Of a stretch of DNA of 64,000 nucleotides, positions 1 to 11,208 are shown piece after piece (position 1 is the stretch's first letter; each line of letters starts with the position of its first letter). The notes below the pieces were generated by a model, which ran no database searches, was not told where the DNA came from, and saw only the letters and a list, made by a program, of their open reading frames with translations. This DNA is from Lunularia cruciata (taxonomy: Eukaryota > Streptophyta > Marchantiopsida > Lunulariales > Lunulariaceae). The DNA lies in assembly GCA_948567375.1 (NCBI GenBank), contig OX419759.1, positions 55,405,493 through 55,469,492 on the forward strand, given 5' to 3'. A program made the translations under genes and the position numbers.

Positions 1-1320
1 CAACCAAGGAAAGAGCCTGAACCAAGGAAGGAGCTTGAACCTTGAAATATTTCAAACCATTTTTTTTATGGATAACAAAAAACTATGTTCATGATGGAAG
101 GTGAACAAACGAATCTAATTCACTACGCCAGCTGACATGTTTCTCTCAAGGATATCTTCAGAGATAGTGTTGAGAAAATTGGAAGGCTTATATCTGACAT
201 TAAGGAGTGTAATGTGCTAAAAGTCCCCTGAGGAGCATTGGACTGATATGGATATGGATTACCTAATGAGATGACTTCACCATTGCCTGTATGGATAGGA
301 AGGGGATCAGCAAGATAATCAACAGACATTCTTTTATCATTGCAGAAATGATGGCTAGTTCCAAAATCAGCTATCCACAAATAAAGTGAACTTGACTCTA
401 TAGGTGATTAATTGCATAGGCAAATTGGAGATAAAATGAAGGAAGAATATCAAAGGCAGAGGTGGAAGAACTAGATGATGACTAATAGAACGTTGGGAGA
501 TCCAGCTGAGTATCTTTGGAATAGGTTCCCATCCATCAGGACAAAGCTCAGGATGAGTATAAAAGCACTGGGTGGCAGAATGGTGAGGGAGATAGCACCA
601 CAAACAAATCTCAACCTTCCCATGGCATGGATGCTGGACTCAAGAGCTTGAAGGAGTCTATTGCAATTGAGGTATAGCATGCAATGAAAATATTTGTGTT
701 GCCTGCATTTGTAGAGTAGCTTAATCGCAATGTCGGATAGATTCATCAATGACATTATTGATCAAAGAGGCCAAGGGCGGATAATGGTCAAGATCCTTAC
801 CCAGCTGATCACATTTGTTAGTTTTCCAATTCTCAAAATGAGGATCTAAAATTGTTAGAAAATATAACACCTAAAAATTCTCTAGATTGACAATTCTTGT
901 AGTGGTGCTCAATTGCTGCTTGATATTTAGCAGAAAACTCCTCTATTGTCTCTCCCTCATATTGACACTTAGCAAAATTTTCCACGACATCCTGTATATA
1001 AAGAATACCCTTAGTGCCATAGGTAGGTGGCATTGAGTTTCAACTAGCATTCAAGAGCTGTAGGGGTATCCATAGAGTTTGCTGAATGGTGGGGTGGCAA
1101 TAGAAAGTTTAATGTTCCTTGCTTGTGCTGCACGATTGTGAAATAATTTCACCCTTTCAAGGAATTGATACACTTTTTCTATGTCATCTCTAGTTGGTTC
1201 TACAATGGTGCCAATGATAAACTTCCGAATCCCAAACACCTGAAGTGAGGAAGTAGTAAGAGTCTTCAAGGTAAGAAAGTTAGCACTGCCCTCAAGCTTT
1301 GGAATAAGATGTACATTGTA
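1..1320 (-). pseudogene. Ty1/copia gag-protease relic
   Basis: Remains of a copia-type retrotransposon polyprotein read on the minus strand. Gag-like pieces lie at about 1270-470, including a stretch reading EFSAKYQAAIEHHYKNC near 920. A pepsin-like protease start lies at 380-123, where WIADFGTSHHFCN matches the copia protease signature WI(A/L)DSG(A/C)(S/T)xH. The catalytic Asp-Ser-Gly is Asp-Phe-Gly here. The frame is broken by several stops and shifts. Integrase and reverse transcriptase would lie left of the window edge, so it is also cut by the window. It is a different copia lineage from the elements at 15-26 kb. Family assignment is fairly firm; the exact ends are not. Confidence 0.6.
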
Positions 1321-2176
1321 ACCCGCTTGTGTCCCATGATAGAAAAGAGTAGATTACATAGAATTGGAAAATAAACAACACACAAAGAGCTATGTCACTC
1401 ATGAACAAGTCTAAATTGCAGTTAGCTTGTTGGGCCCACAACCTGAGAAGCTCATGAGTGTGTGGAGTGAATACTCCACAGTTTTACTAATGTAGCACCT
1501 CTTATAACTGGCTGTAGGAAAGACTATCAATTACATCACGTGCCTCAAGCTAGGTGCCTCACCTTGCTTGCATACCAGATGTGAAACACGGCCAGTTCAA
1601 ACTTGGGGTGGAAGACATTGCCGGTCCAAACTTGAGATGTAGATCATAAAAGTAAGATTCTTGAGACGCTGCTAATTTGAACTTGAGATGTGGAATTTAG
1701 AAACACAAATAGAAAAAAACTAAGGTCCAAGCCATGCATTTGAAGGACACAATATATGCAGTAATCAATATTGACCTGTTGACAACATGCTAGACAATGT
1801 TACTAGCCAGACTTGATTTACTTGTTGCTAGTCCTCCATGTAATACCAACACCACACATGAGTTGGTCAAGCTGTTTATACTTTTTAGGATTTGGTGTAA
1901 AGACACCTTATGTGCAAATTGAATCTCCTCCTCTCTTTCAGATTCAAATTCTTTAATTTTGATTCTGAAATCATATTCTTCACCCCAAAACTTCAAACCA
2001 TTAAGCTCTCTATGAAATTAAATGTTGATCTGGTCTCCAAGTAACATGTCAAGTGATTATCCAAGAAATTATGGAGTTCAAGTCAATAGAGACTTATTTG
2101 ACCAATTCAAATATGAGATATGGTGCATTGCATTTCCTTTTTGATAGTGAATGGAACATACCATCTTTATTGATTT
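1321..2176. other. AT-rich spacer, nothing recognised
   Basis: No coding, RNA or repeat signal that I can support. It may hold the 5' leader or LTR of the copia relic to the left, but I found no matching second LTR. Confidence 0.4.
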
Positions 2177-2511
2177 AAATTCTACAAGTTTTGCTCATCA
2201 TCCTTCATAACTAGCTGGTGAAGATAGTTTCCAAACTTAAAAATAGTTAAATTTGGATCTTTTACATAAATGCAAGAGAGAGAATAGTTTCAGCATGGAA
2301 ATTTTAGATTTCATCCGAAATCTAACTATTTTTTTAAGTTTCAGAATGTTTTGGAAATCAGGAATTTTCAATTACCTTTTACATAAACATGGGATAGAAT
2401 AGTTTTTAGGATGGAAATTTAGATTTCAACTAGAATTTAACTGCTTTTAAGTTTGAAGACTATTTTCACCAGCTAGTTATGAAGGATGATGAAATTTTTT
2501 GGTAGAATTTT
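2177..2511. repeat. Foldback (MITE-like) inverted repeat
   Basis: The arms 2177-2252 and 2435-2511 are imperfect reverse complements; both contain the core CATCATCCTTCATAACTAGC or its complement. The interior carries two diverged direct copies of a segment with TTTTACATAAA, each followed by an AT-rich stretch with GGAAATTT. There is no coding capacity. Structure and size (about 335 bp) fit a non-autonomous foldback or MITE. I could not define a clear target-site duplication. Confidence 0.6.
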
Positions 2512-2699
2512 AATTACTAAAGATGACCCTTTTCTTTTACGGTCAAAAGGAAAGATCCAACTTGGAGAAGGATAGAATAGTTTTACAATTCAGTAAAGAT
2601 ACAACTTGGAGAAGTATTTTTCTCTATTCAATTGGTCTAGTAATAAATTTGAGGCAAAGGGTATGCATTCTTTATTATTTGTTTATTGAGACCATAGTA

Positions 2700-4779
2700 A
2701 TGAATACATAAAAAAAGTACTCCATCCTTCTTTGTGACAAATAATATTGGTGCTCCCTAAGGAGATGTATTATATCACATAAAATCCTTCTCCAACAACT
2801 CTATTTGTGTTGTTTGAAGTTCTACAACTCCTTTGGTGAGAGCAGATAGATTGGTCTACTCATTGGAGTACTTCTTTACAATAACTCAATCTTTAAAGTA
2901 TATTATGATTGGAGTGTAACCGCCTTTGGCAAATCATCCCAAAATACATCTATAAACTCCTAAGTTATTTGATCATCCATTACTTGATGAGGCTTTTGGC
3001 TCTCATCAGATTCTCCATGTGCAATCAGTTTGATTTACATTGAAAAATAAAAATATCTTCCTCCAAAGCTTAATTTATGATTGCTTTCTTGATAAACTTC
3101 ACATCTTGGGACTGAACATTCTTAGATATCTACTCAAAGATGCCAAACAACTTAATCTACAATTCTTACTTTGGTATTGTATTTGAATTTGTCATCTGCT
3201 CCAATCAAATTGAACCTTATGAAGTTCAAGCCAAGTAAACTTTGAATGATATCATGGTTTAGAGGCACTACTACAAACCTCATAGACTCTAAATATTTCT
3301 TTCCAATCTTGAATGTAACTAAGATGTGAGATAACTAAGATACAAGATATAGAATGCAACTAAACCCTTTCTACAATTTGCTGTCATCATTCTAATTCCA
3401 ATTATGGGCTTGATAGTAATACCCAATTCCTTTGTTGATTTTATGGATGTAAAATTCTTTGAATTGCCAAGATCGACCATAATCCTACAACAACAATTAT
3501 ATATCATACCTTGCAAGTTAATCAAACTTGCAAGTTAATCAAACTTGCATAGTTTGGGCCTCTAATCCCATTGGAACTAATAAAGTTCTCAATAGATAAT
3601 TTGAACTTTCTCATTGAGATTTTTTGTTTCCTTGATCATCATGCTACACAAACTCAATTTGGGCAATTTGTTGAGGTAACCCAATCTTGAGTGTACATTC
3701 AGCAATGCAATGTCCAATTTAGTGACTATTAAAATAACCACCATTTTATCATAATCTTTCTTTATCTATAGTGCCAAGTGATCTCTATTGGACAACATCA
3801 ATCTCCCTTAGTGCTTTTTCCTCCACCCTTGTGTAATGTGTTTGCAAGTCCTATGAAAGTTGAGGTCAAAGTCAAGTTGTTACAACCAAGGAATCAAAGT
3901 GCCCAACCATTTGCATAGCTTTCTCCAAGTGTTTTGGCTCTTGCATGGTCACTTCCAATTTGGCATGTGACTTCAAGCCCGTCACAAACCAATCTATAGC
4001 TTCACCTTCTAACATATTTAGAAATTGCATTATAGTGTTATGGAATTGAGTGATGTAGTTTCTTATAGAACCAATATGCTTCAAATCTACTAATTTATCT
4101 TGTGTGACTTTTGCAATATTTATAGTTTGGAATTTCTCAATTATTATTTCTTGAACTATTCCCATATCAAGATTGGTGTAATAGATTACCATTCAACTTT
4201 CTCTACTTTTAGTTGTTACTATAGTTTTTCCACTCCATCCAATTGGCTTGAAGCCAAGAGAATCTATCTTCATTCATCTTGAAGATTTGTAACTTCAAAA
4301 TAACATTCACAATCAAACACAAAATTCTCTACTAAAGATGAAAGATTCTTGTTTTCAAATACCTTGGGCTTTGGAAATCAGATTTTCTTTTTTCCTTCTC
4401 AAATGGTAATCTCTTTACATGCTCTTGTTGTTGATGGTCTCTTTCTTCCAACAATTGAGTAAGGTACTTGATTTGTTGTTGCATACTAATGATAATTTTT
4501 GCATTTTTGCCATGGCTACTACTCTTTCAAATTATCTATAATTATCTAAGTTAACATGTAAATATAACACGTCCGCCATTCTCTATAAGTTACAATTGGG
4601 AGTATGAGGGGTTCATCAAACAAGGTGATCATATTTAGAAAATTCTGTCCAAAGCTTGAGATAATGAATTGCATGAAATGATGCTTGAACAGTCCATGGA
4701 CACAAAAATCCAAATGGTTTGGGGAAATGGATTTGGTGGTCCATAAATTCCATTCTTCCCATTCCTATTTTAACACCAA
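2700..4779 (-). pseudogene. Ty3/gypsy chromovirus relic (gag to early pol)
   Basis: An old relative of the chromovirus at 52-57.6 kb, read on the minus strand. Gag at 4192-3872 shares the segment RNYITQFHNTIMQ and the following DWF(V/M)xGLK region with the younger element. A CCHC knuckle tail (GHCIAEC) lies near 3710-3690. The protease region at 3525-3319 shares (L)QGMI...KPIIG. A trace of the segment just before reverse transcriptase lies near 2880-2820. The remainder of pol is missing, so the copy is truncated at about 2.7 kb, next to the foldback repeat. A degraded primer-binding region precedes the LTR at about 4768-4779. Many stops and shifts make it non-functional. Confidence 0.75.
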
Positions 4780-5256
4780 TGTTTTTAAAAGACTAAGGAA
4801 ATAAATAAGAGAATGGAAGATCAAATTGGAACTCTTGAATGAAAGAATCTTCAAATGTCTAATATGAGCTTGGGTTTTGGTACTTATAGAGAACATACAA
4901 GGCTCTTGAGAAACTTCTAAAGAAGTTTCATAAAAGTCACATTTAGAGTGCAAGCTAAGCTAATCATAAAATTTCTTGAGAAATAGCCTACTTGGCATAC
5001 AAGCTAAGGTAAGTGTGAAGCTTCCTTCTAAAAGCTACCTACTTGGCACGCACGCTAAATTAGTTGAGAAACTTCCCAAGAAGCCTCTTCCTAAAAGTTA
5101 CCACTTGGCATACACATTATCCCATACTTGGAAGGTACCAAGTAGCTTTTTAGATGCTTCTAGAATATCCTAATAATCCTTGGTTAATTTGACTTATTTT
5201 CTACTTATTTTTTAGTCTAGACTAAAAGGTTTGTAAACTCCATAATGTTATAACTT
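4780..5256 (-). repeat. LTR of the gypsy relic (minus strand)
   Basis: Reverse complement of the LTR family at 52,055-52,408, recognised from the shared end (TTTAAAAGACTAAGGAAA), repeated AAGCTTC-rich units with TTAGCTTGCAC or complement, and the start segment ending in AAACTCCATAATGTTATA. It is much more diverged than the 52 kb copy and lies on the upstream side of the gag relic, so it is that element's 5' LTR. Confidence 0.65.
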
Positions 5257-5390
5257 GGAAAATATCAGGTAGTTTTAGATGCTTCTAGAATATCTTTATA
5301 ATTCTTGGTTAATTTGGTCTATTTGCTATTTCATTTGTCTAGACTAACAAGTTGGTAAACTCCATATTTTTATAGTTTATGTGAATACCC
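5143..5390. repeat. Tandem duplication of the LTR terminal segment
   Basis: Two head-to-tail copies of about 120 bp, starting near 5143 and 5268. Both contain AGATGCTTCTAGAATATC, then TTCTTGGTTAATTTG or close to it, then TCTAGACTAA and AAACTCCATA. The second copy extends beyond the LTR end. Confidence 0.6.
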
Positions 5391-7845
5391 ATCTAAACAG
5401 CAGTATCTATTGTTAGCTTGTCTTGGATAATTAATAAATAAAGTAGTTTTTTAAAATTTTAAATGGGTTTTTTATATTAAATTGATATTATAACATGTAA
5501 ATGGATATTTAAATAATTTTGGTATAAGTAATAATTATAATATATTTTATAAGAGTTTTTGTAAATGAATATCATACAAGTTTACAATGCAAGTTGATGA
5601 TTTTCTATCATCAATACTCTTTTAAAAAGATAATGTCTTGTGATGTAGAATTTCAGTTTCTAAATAGATTTAAGTATAGACCACTGTAGACATTAATCAA
5701 GTACCCAAGAATTTGTATATTATCAAGGATATTTTCTTATCAAAATTTACTAAAACATCAACCAAGGATACTCAAATGCAACCAAGGATGCACATATAAT
5801 GTTTCAAGAGCTCCAACCACTATTGGACAAAGCCGTAAAAATCAAGGTTCTTAATTGACTGATTGCTTCCTTGTACTCTATATAGACTCATGGCAAAAAT
5901 CTGATTGACTTTGATATCTTTGTTGTTTGCAATGTAAATTACAATCATAATCCTTATGAAAATATTAGTGCACGTCTTGTTATTCATCAATTTCAACCCT
6001 AACAACATGTGATTATATTTCAACTATTAGCAATGCTCCAAATTGTGTTTGGGCAACATTGCAACAAGTGGTGCATGACACTCTTATGATAACACAAACA
6101 ATCTACAATGACCAAGCACACCTTTCATAGATGGAACTTACCAAGAGATCATCAATTTTTGCTCCTTTGAATATTCTTCAAAACATCAACTACTAGATTG
6201 AGTATTTGTGTAATGATGCAAATGGAGCTACTCATTTATTCATTTGGCTGAAGCATATCCATACTCATTGCTGATGGATTGTACATTAAGATGAATCTCT
6301 TCTGAATGCCAATGCTTCATGGTACTGGAATAACAAACTTCAACATATCATTCATGATTTTAAGTTCCTTCCTACAAGAAGAAAATTAATTATAGAATTG
6401 GTGCCTTTATAGCACATTGTAGCCTTGTAAGATCATTTCAAAACTGCTCATGATTGTATTAGATTGTGAGCTTGCTGTGATGGATGAATGCTCTTCTGTC
6501 CCCATTCCATACTTCAACACATCTTTGCTACATTTGGCGCATTCAGAATAACATTTTAGCCAATTAGAAGAAATACTTTGGTATCCAAGATGACTGGAAT
6601 CCATGTGCTCCGAGGACTCATGAAACCCATTTGCTCTTGTCTCATGGAATCCACTTGCTCTAGCACACAAGATCTACAAGTTATTGATCTTATAGAAAAG
6701 AAATTCTGTACGTTTTCTATCCAAAAAACATACAAGTTTTACTCGCTTCTTTGTTTGGTATATCAAATTGAATATCAATAAATGGAACCCGAGAAGTGTT
6801 AAATGAAAATAAATCTTTTAACCCCTTGAATTGACATTCGAACCCTCCCCTAGAACCTTCCACCCTTCCACTGTCACAGCAAACGGTTGAAGACTAGTTA
6901 GTATTTGATTGCAAAGACAGGCCGATCTCCCTCCAACTGCAAATACTTGAATGCATTTACGAATGAATATACAAATATGGTTTAATCAAAGTTTCAAAAA
7001 ATATCTACCACACCATGGAGTGCTCTACGTGACGCATATACTTTGGTTCATACAGTGATATACTATTTGAGAACAACATAGATGGTATATGAAGAATGCG
7101 GTGTAGTAACGTGGATAGATCATTTAGCAATGTTATGTCTTCTCCAGCCAGGGTCAAGACTTGATGGTAAAAGGATATTTGAAGGTCTCTACTAAAGATC
7201 TATGAGATTTTCAAATTTCACTATCTCATCCTTTTGAGAATAGACTCAAAGTGATCCAAGCATAACATATGAAGCATATTTGGGTTACGTATGATCATAA
7301 TCAAACGTTTATTAAATGTGATCTGATGAGTATACTTCTATGCTTTGAAAGAAGTTCACAAGCAATTATTAATTGCACAAGAGGAGGGAGGATGAAGATA
7401 AAAGAACTGCCTGATTAGCATCATGTCCAGCATCGAATGCTAGATGGTCAGGAGTTGCTTTTAATAGGCAATTTTCATCTTTTGCAGCATTTGGGGAACA
7501 TTGAACTTCTGTGTGAGACTATCATTACTAGATAGATCAATACCTTTCAATAGGCTGGACAATGTTGATAAGTCTTGGTCTTGGACACTGCTTACCTAGA
7601 CCTTGTCTTCCACAGTATTTATAAAACTCATAAAACTTTATCGGGTAGTAACACCTCATACCAAGAGAAAATATATATTCAGCTTTGGAGAATCAACCAA
7701 TTGCAATGCCATGCAATCGTGGATGTACTCAAGGCTGCCGAACAAAGAGTGCTGCCAAATTTGAATCCTGTACACAAAGAGAGATCTCATAATTTGAGCA
7801 GGTACAATGCACATGAAATCCTCAATATATTACGTTTATTATATT
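5391..7845. other. Intergenic, mostly unassigned
   Basis: AT-rich sequence with only short broken frames. Around 6830-6890 the minus strand has a tRNA-type B-box look-alike (GGGTTCGAATG) with a weak A-box candidate about 35 bases upstream; this could be a SINE relic but is too weak to call separately. I see no gene. Confidence 0.3.
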
Positions 7846-8165
7846 GTCATTACAACCATAAGATCTATCACTGTAGGAAAAGATGTAGAATGCATAAATA
7901 AATGCTGATACTTTTCAACCATCTCATTATCATTACAACCATCAGATCTATCAATGTAGAAAAAGATATAGAATGCATAATAAGTGCTCATACTTTTCAA
8001 CCATCTAATCATGTTTCCATTACAAGTCTCACATCTATCTATATGGATAATATATAAAATGCACAAATACATTGACATTTTACATCATATTCACTCACAA
8101 ACATTAGATTATCAATGTAAAAATAGTATAAAATGCACAAACGCATTGATATTTTACATCATTTT
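7846..8165. repeat. Tandem repeat, four diverged units of about 75-85 bp
   Basis: Units begin near 7846, 7930, 8014 and 8090. Each has a CATTACAACCATCAGATC-like start, ATCAATGTAGAAAAAGAT, then AGAATGCATAA and a TTTTCAACCATCT or TTTTACATCAT end. No coding function is evident; the short frames across it are artefacts of the repeat. Confidence 0.65.
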
Positions 8166-8504
8166 ATCGAATGAGATATAGAAAGTCTTGGAGGAGAGGT
8201 AGCATACAGGAAAAAGTGAGAAACTTCAAAAAGTAAAAGTAAAATTAAGAAGAAGAAATGGGGATGCAAAATGGACATGTCCTATTTTTACTATACCTGC
8301 GAACCTGCCACACTTTGCCGCTCAATGTCATAACTTGCGTTTTCCCAGGATGACGTATATGTGTGCAAGCCGTATAAAACCGGTTCTTGAGGCGGGGGGC
8401 TCAAAGTTTTTCGCTTTCTTTTCATTGTCGCCAGAGGACACACAATCGACTAGTTTTATTTAATAATCACTGATCTCACTCAAAGGCACACACAATAGAC
8501 TAGT
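8166..8504. other. Spacer downstream of the NB-ARC pseudogene
   Basis: Non-coding. It becomes GC-richer than its left neighbour from about 8280. It may contain the 3' untranslated region of the minus-strand gene. A short near-duplicate phrase (CACACAATCGACTAGTT / CACACAATAGACTAGTT) occurs at about 8440 and 8488. Confidence 0.3.
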
Positions 8505-10782
8505 TCAGTAATAATCACTGATCTCATTCAAGGGCACGATTACCTTCGGAACATTAAAATGCGATTCAGAACCCTGACCGTTGACCTGCGTACCCTGACC
8601 GTTGAAGCCACTGATTACGGACAGGACGGGTGCAATCCAACTTCCAACGTGTTGTGCATCACTCTGTCTGGAAGCCGATGATGTCATTCGGAACTTAGTT
8701 CTGGCCTTGCTCGCAACATATTTCTTCTCACCGTACATAGAATAAACTGCAAGAGAAAGACAATCATCGCAATTGCCAAGATATGCTTGTCCTTCCAACT
8801 CTCTCCCGCAGCTTCTCTGACCAACAACTCCAGTGCTCAAGTTTGGACCTGAATCCAGACTAGGATGAGAAATAGCTTCGAGAGTCTTCTCTGTATCAAT
8901 CCGAAGATCCTTACTGTTGAGGAGAAAGAGTTGGTAAAATCCATAGATTGAAACCCTCTCAACTTGGCCTTCAGCTACTTGTCTGTGGCTATTCATGTTA
9001 CCTACACCTTGATGGTACTTTTGATCCTCGTATTCAAGTATCCCATGGTGTCGAGCACCGGATTGTAACTGCTGAATCGCCACGTCTGATTAGTTCTTCG
9101 AGAACAAGCCTCAAAGATGTGTTTGACTAAGTCTAGTTCCACTGAAGCTCCCTCGAACATAGCCACAGTTAGCATAAATTCTCGGGCGGGACTTTCCACA
9201 GATTTGAAAACCGAAGTCATGGTCTCACGTGCGGATCGTTCAAAGAAGACTGTGGGCTTCATTGGGGGTGTTACATCATAGAGATCCAGACTATTCTCGA
9301 GATCGGTTTTCAATGCCTCCCAGCTCTCAAGTCTAGTGTTACAGCGTTGCTGTGTCATCCCCAGGTACGCCAAGGCGAGTGGATTCATGGAAATAGACAG
9401 CACAATGTCTCCAATGACAACCTGCATGACATTCAAGCTGGATCATATAAGAATACGCTCCTGATCGTCTGGTTTTTATTCAACAAAGAGGTAACCAAAA
9501 TAAAGAGTTCGAATATGTAAACATGTACAGAGTGGTAAATGCACCTCGCAATTGTCTGGTACACCGTTTAGTCCATCATGTTTAATCAATATCTTCGTTC
9601 CGTCCTCCTTGGTGAATCTTCGCATGGGAATAACATACCCTTTACTGGGCAGTTGTGCTTCGATCTCTTCACTGGGCAGTTGTACTTCGATCTCTTCACT
9701 GGAAAGTTGTACTTGCTCCCAATTGAGATGCATACACAGGAAACCGTGAGGTTATGAGATATTTGACTTGGGGAACGCTTTCACCGGGGAAGAAGACCAT
9801 AAAGGACATCAGGATACCGGAAGATTGTCCAGTATGATCAGCCTCCTAGCAGTCTGCTTCTGGAGAGTGATAATTGACGCCGGAGTAAGTCCCAGTTTGT
9901 CTCAACCACATTCTTTTTACCCAGAAGTTTCAAAAACTCTGTCAATTTTTCAACTCTTAGCTCAGCACGGGCTCCTTCGTTACTTTCCTCAAGTACAATG
10001 TGACTAAAATTCAGGAGCAGAACACCGCCCGGGAAAGGATGGTTTGAAGCTATGCCTGGCCTTTGGCTCTGGACGACTGAGATGCGAGCTCCAGATTGAT
10101 AAACCGAAGCTAAATGCCGAGCAAACATGGACTTGCCCATCCCAGCCGCTCCGTATAACAGACGATTTCTGCAGTCTGCTGCTCGAGTTGCTCTCTGACG
10201 CGTAAAACAAAGTCCTCACAAGGGGGAACGTACTTTTCATCTGGAAAATAGTTTTCTCGGGTCGAGATGAGGTCAAAAACTGCTTCCGCGAACTTTTCAT
10301 CGCGCTCAAGACCCTTCAAAATTGAGTCCAGAACTATATCAACCAATTTAACGGCTTTAAGGATCGTCCCCGGAAACTCAGTTACATGTCCACGAATTTT
10401 GAGCTTCGTGAGTAAGTTATTGAAGCCCCGACCACCTCCCGTGCTCGTGTACTGGTTACACTTGCTCATCAGTTCTTGACTCACTTCTCGAACTGTTTGG
10501 ATGCCTCTGCCAATCCCTGGTTGATCCTGCCGTCATTAATTCCCTTGTTACCTCCTGCCAAAGGTCGATACGACGTTCTACTCCTGTAGCTCGAATGAAA
10601 AACTCATCTATCTCCGCGGGCGATTCATTCCAGCTTTGCACGAAGTCTCTGAATCCAATGATGGTCTGCGTAGTTGGCCTCAAACTGGTTATAACGGCTA
10701 CCACAGAAGCCATGATCAGAAAAATCAATGGCAATCCTACAACCGCAACAAACTTGCTGTTGATCGAATGAAACTTCTGCAC
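8505..10782 (-). pseudogene. NB-ARC (NLR-like STAND NTPase) pseudogene
   Basis: In order on the minus strand: an N-terminal segment (10782-10456) with one strongly hydrophobic helix (FVAVVGLPLIFLIMASVV), suggesting a membrane anchor; a helical region (10484-10110); a P-loop reading GAAGMGKS at about 10152-10129; a kinase-2/Walker B reading RRLIILDN near 9850-9825; a short repeat-bearing segment (9733-9540); an NPLAL motif like the GLPLA box, plus a winged-helix-like region (9436-9002); and a C-terminal region to 8505. A GT..AG intron of roughly 100 bp probably separates 9540 from about 9436. The frame is broken near 10540, 10487, 10160 and 9855, so no continuous protein is possible unless these are base-calling errors. 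No LRR is visible. NB-ARC proteins are nucleotide-dependent switches in pathogen sensing; the role here is inferred from that family. Confidence 0.75.
9647..9727 (-). repeat. In-frame 27-bp tandem repeat in the NB-ARC pseudogene
   Basis: Two nearly perfect copies and one diverged copy of a 27-bp unit encode repeats of the form QLPSEEIEV / QLPSEEIEA. They lie between kinase-2 and the GLPLA-like box, where NB-ARC domains do not normally carry repeats. Confidence 0.75.
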
Positions 10783-11030
10783 CCTAGTTAGTTGGTCTGA
10801 AGGACTGACGTAACTGCGGGAAACACGGAGAGAAGAAAGAGCATTGTTTACACGGAGGGTGATCTTCCCTTAGAACTAAGATATCACACAAGAGCGTGTG
10901 ATTGCTGCTCAGAAATCCGTCTATTACGAACAGCATCCAAACCATAAAATCTTCAAAAAGGGTAGGCTTGATAATTTAGCTCGACATGACATTCGATAGC
11001 GAGCATGGCAGGATTGTAAACCTCTACTCA

Positions 11031-11145
11031 GTAGGACAACAGTAAATAATGTGGTTCACTCTTGAATATTGAATACTGATCGGCGGGAATTCGTGAATAT
11101 TTACCAATCAAGGTCTATAGTCGGTATCATCCTCCTCCTCATTAT
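11031..11145. repeat. Fragment of the copia LTR seen at 19.8 and 25.2 kb
   Basis: Contains AGGACAACAGTAAATAA, then ACTCTTGAATATTGA, GGCGGGAATTCGTGAATA and TCAAGGTCTATAGTC, in the same order as the LTR at 19,848-20,247 but with the middle missing. It directly follows the 5' flank of the NB-ARC pseudogene, which in the second copy (19,324-19,779) is also close to such an LTR. Confidence 0.65.
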
Positions 11146-11208
11146 TATTATGTTTAGTATTTCAAATCCAAGCAAGTTCTTGTTGTGGATTTGGGATTTT
11201 ACTTATCA

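Noticed and set aside
8371-8385. TATA-like GTATAAAACC on the plus strand
   Set aside because: No plus-strand gene follows, and the adjacent NB-ARC pseudogene is on the other strand with its 3' end here.
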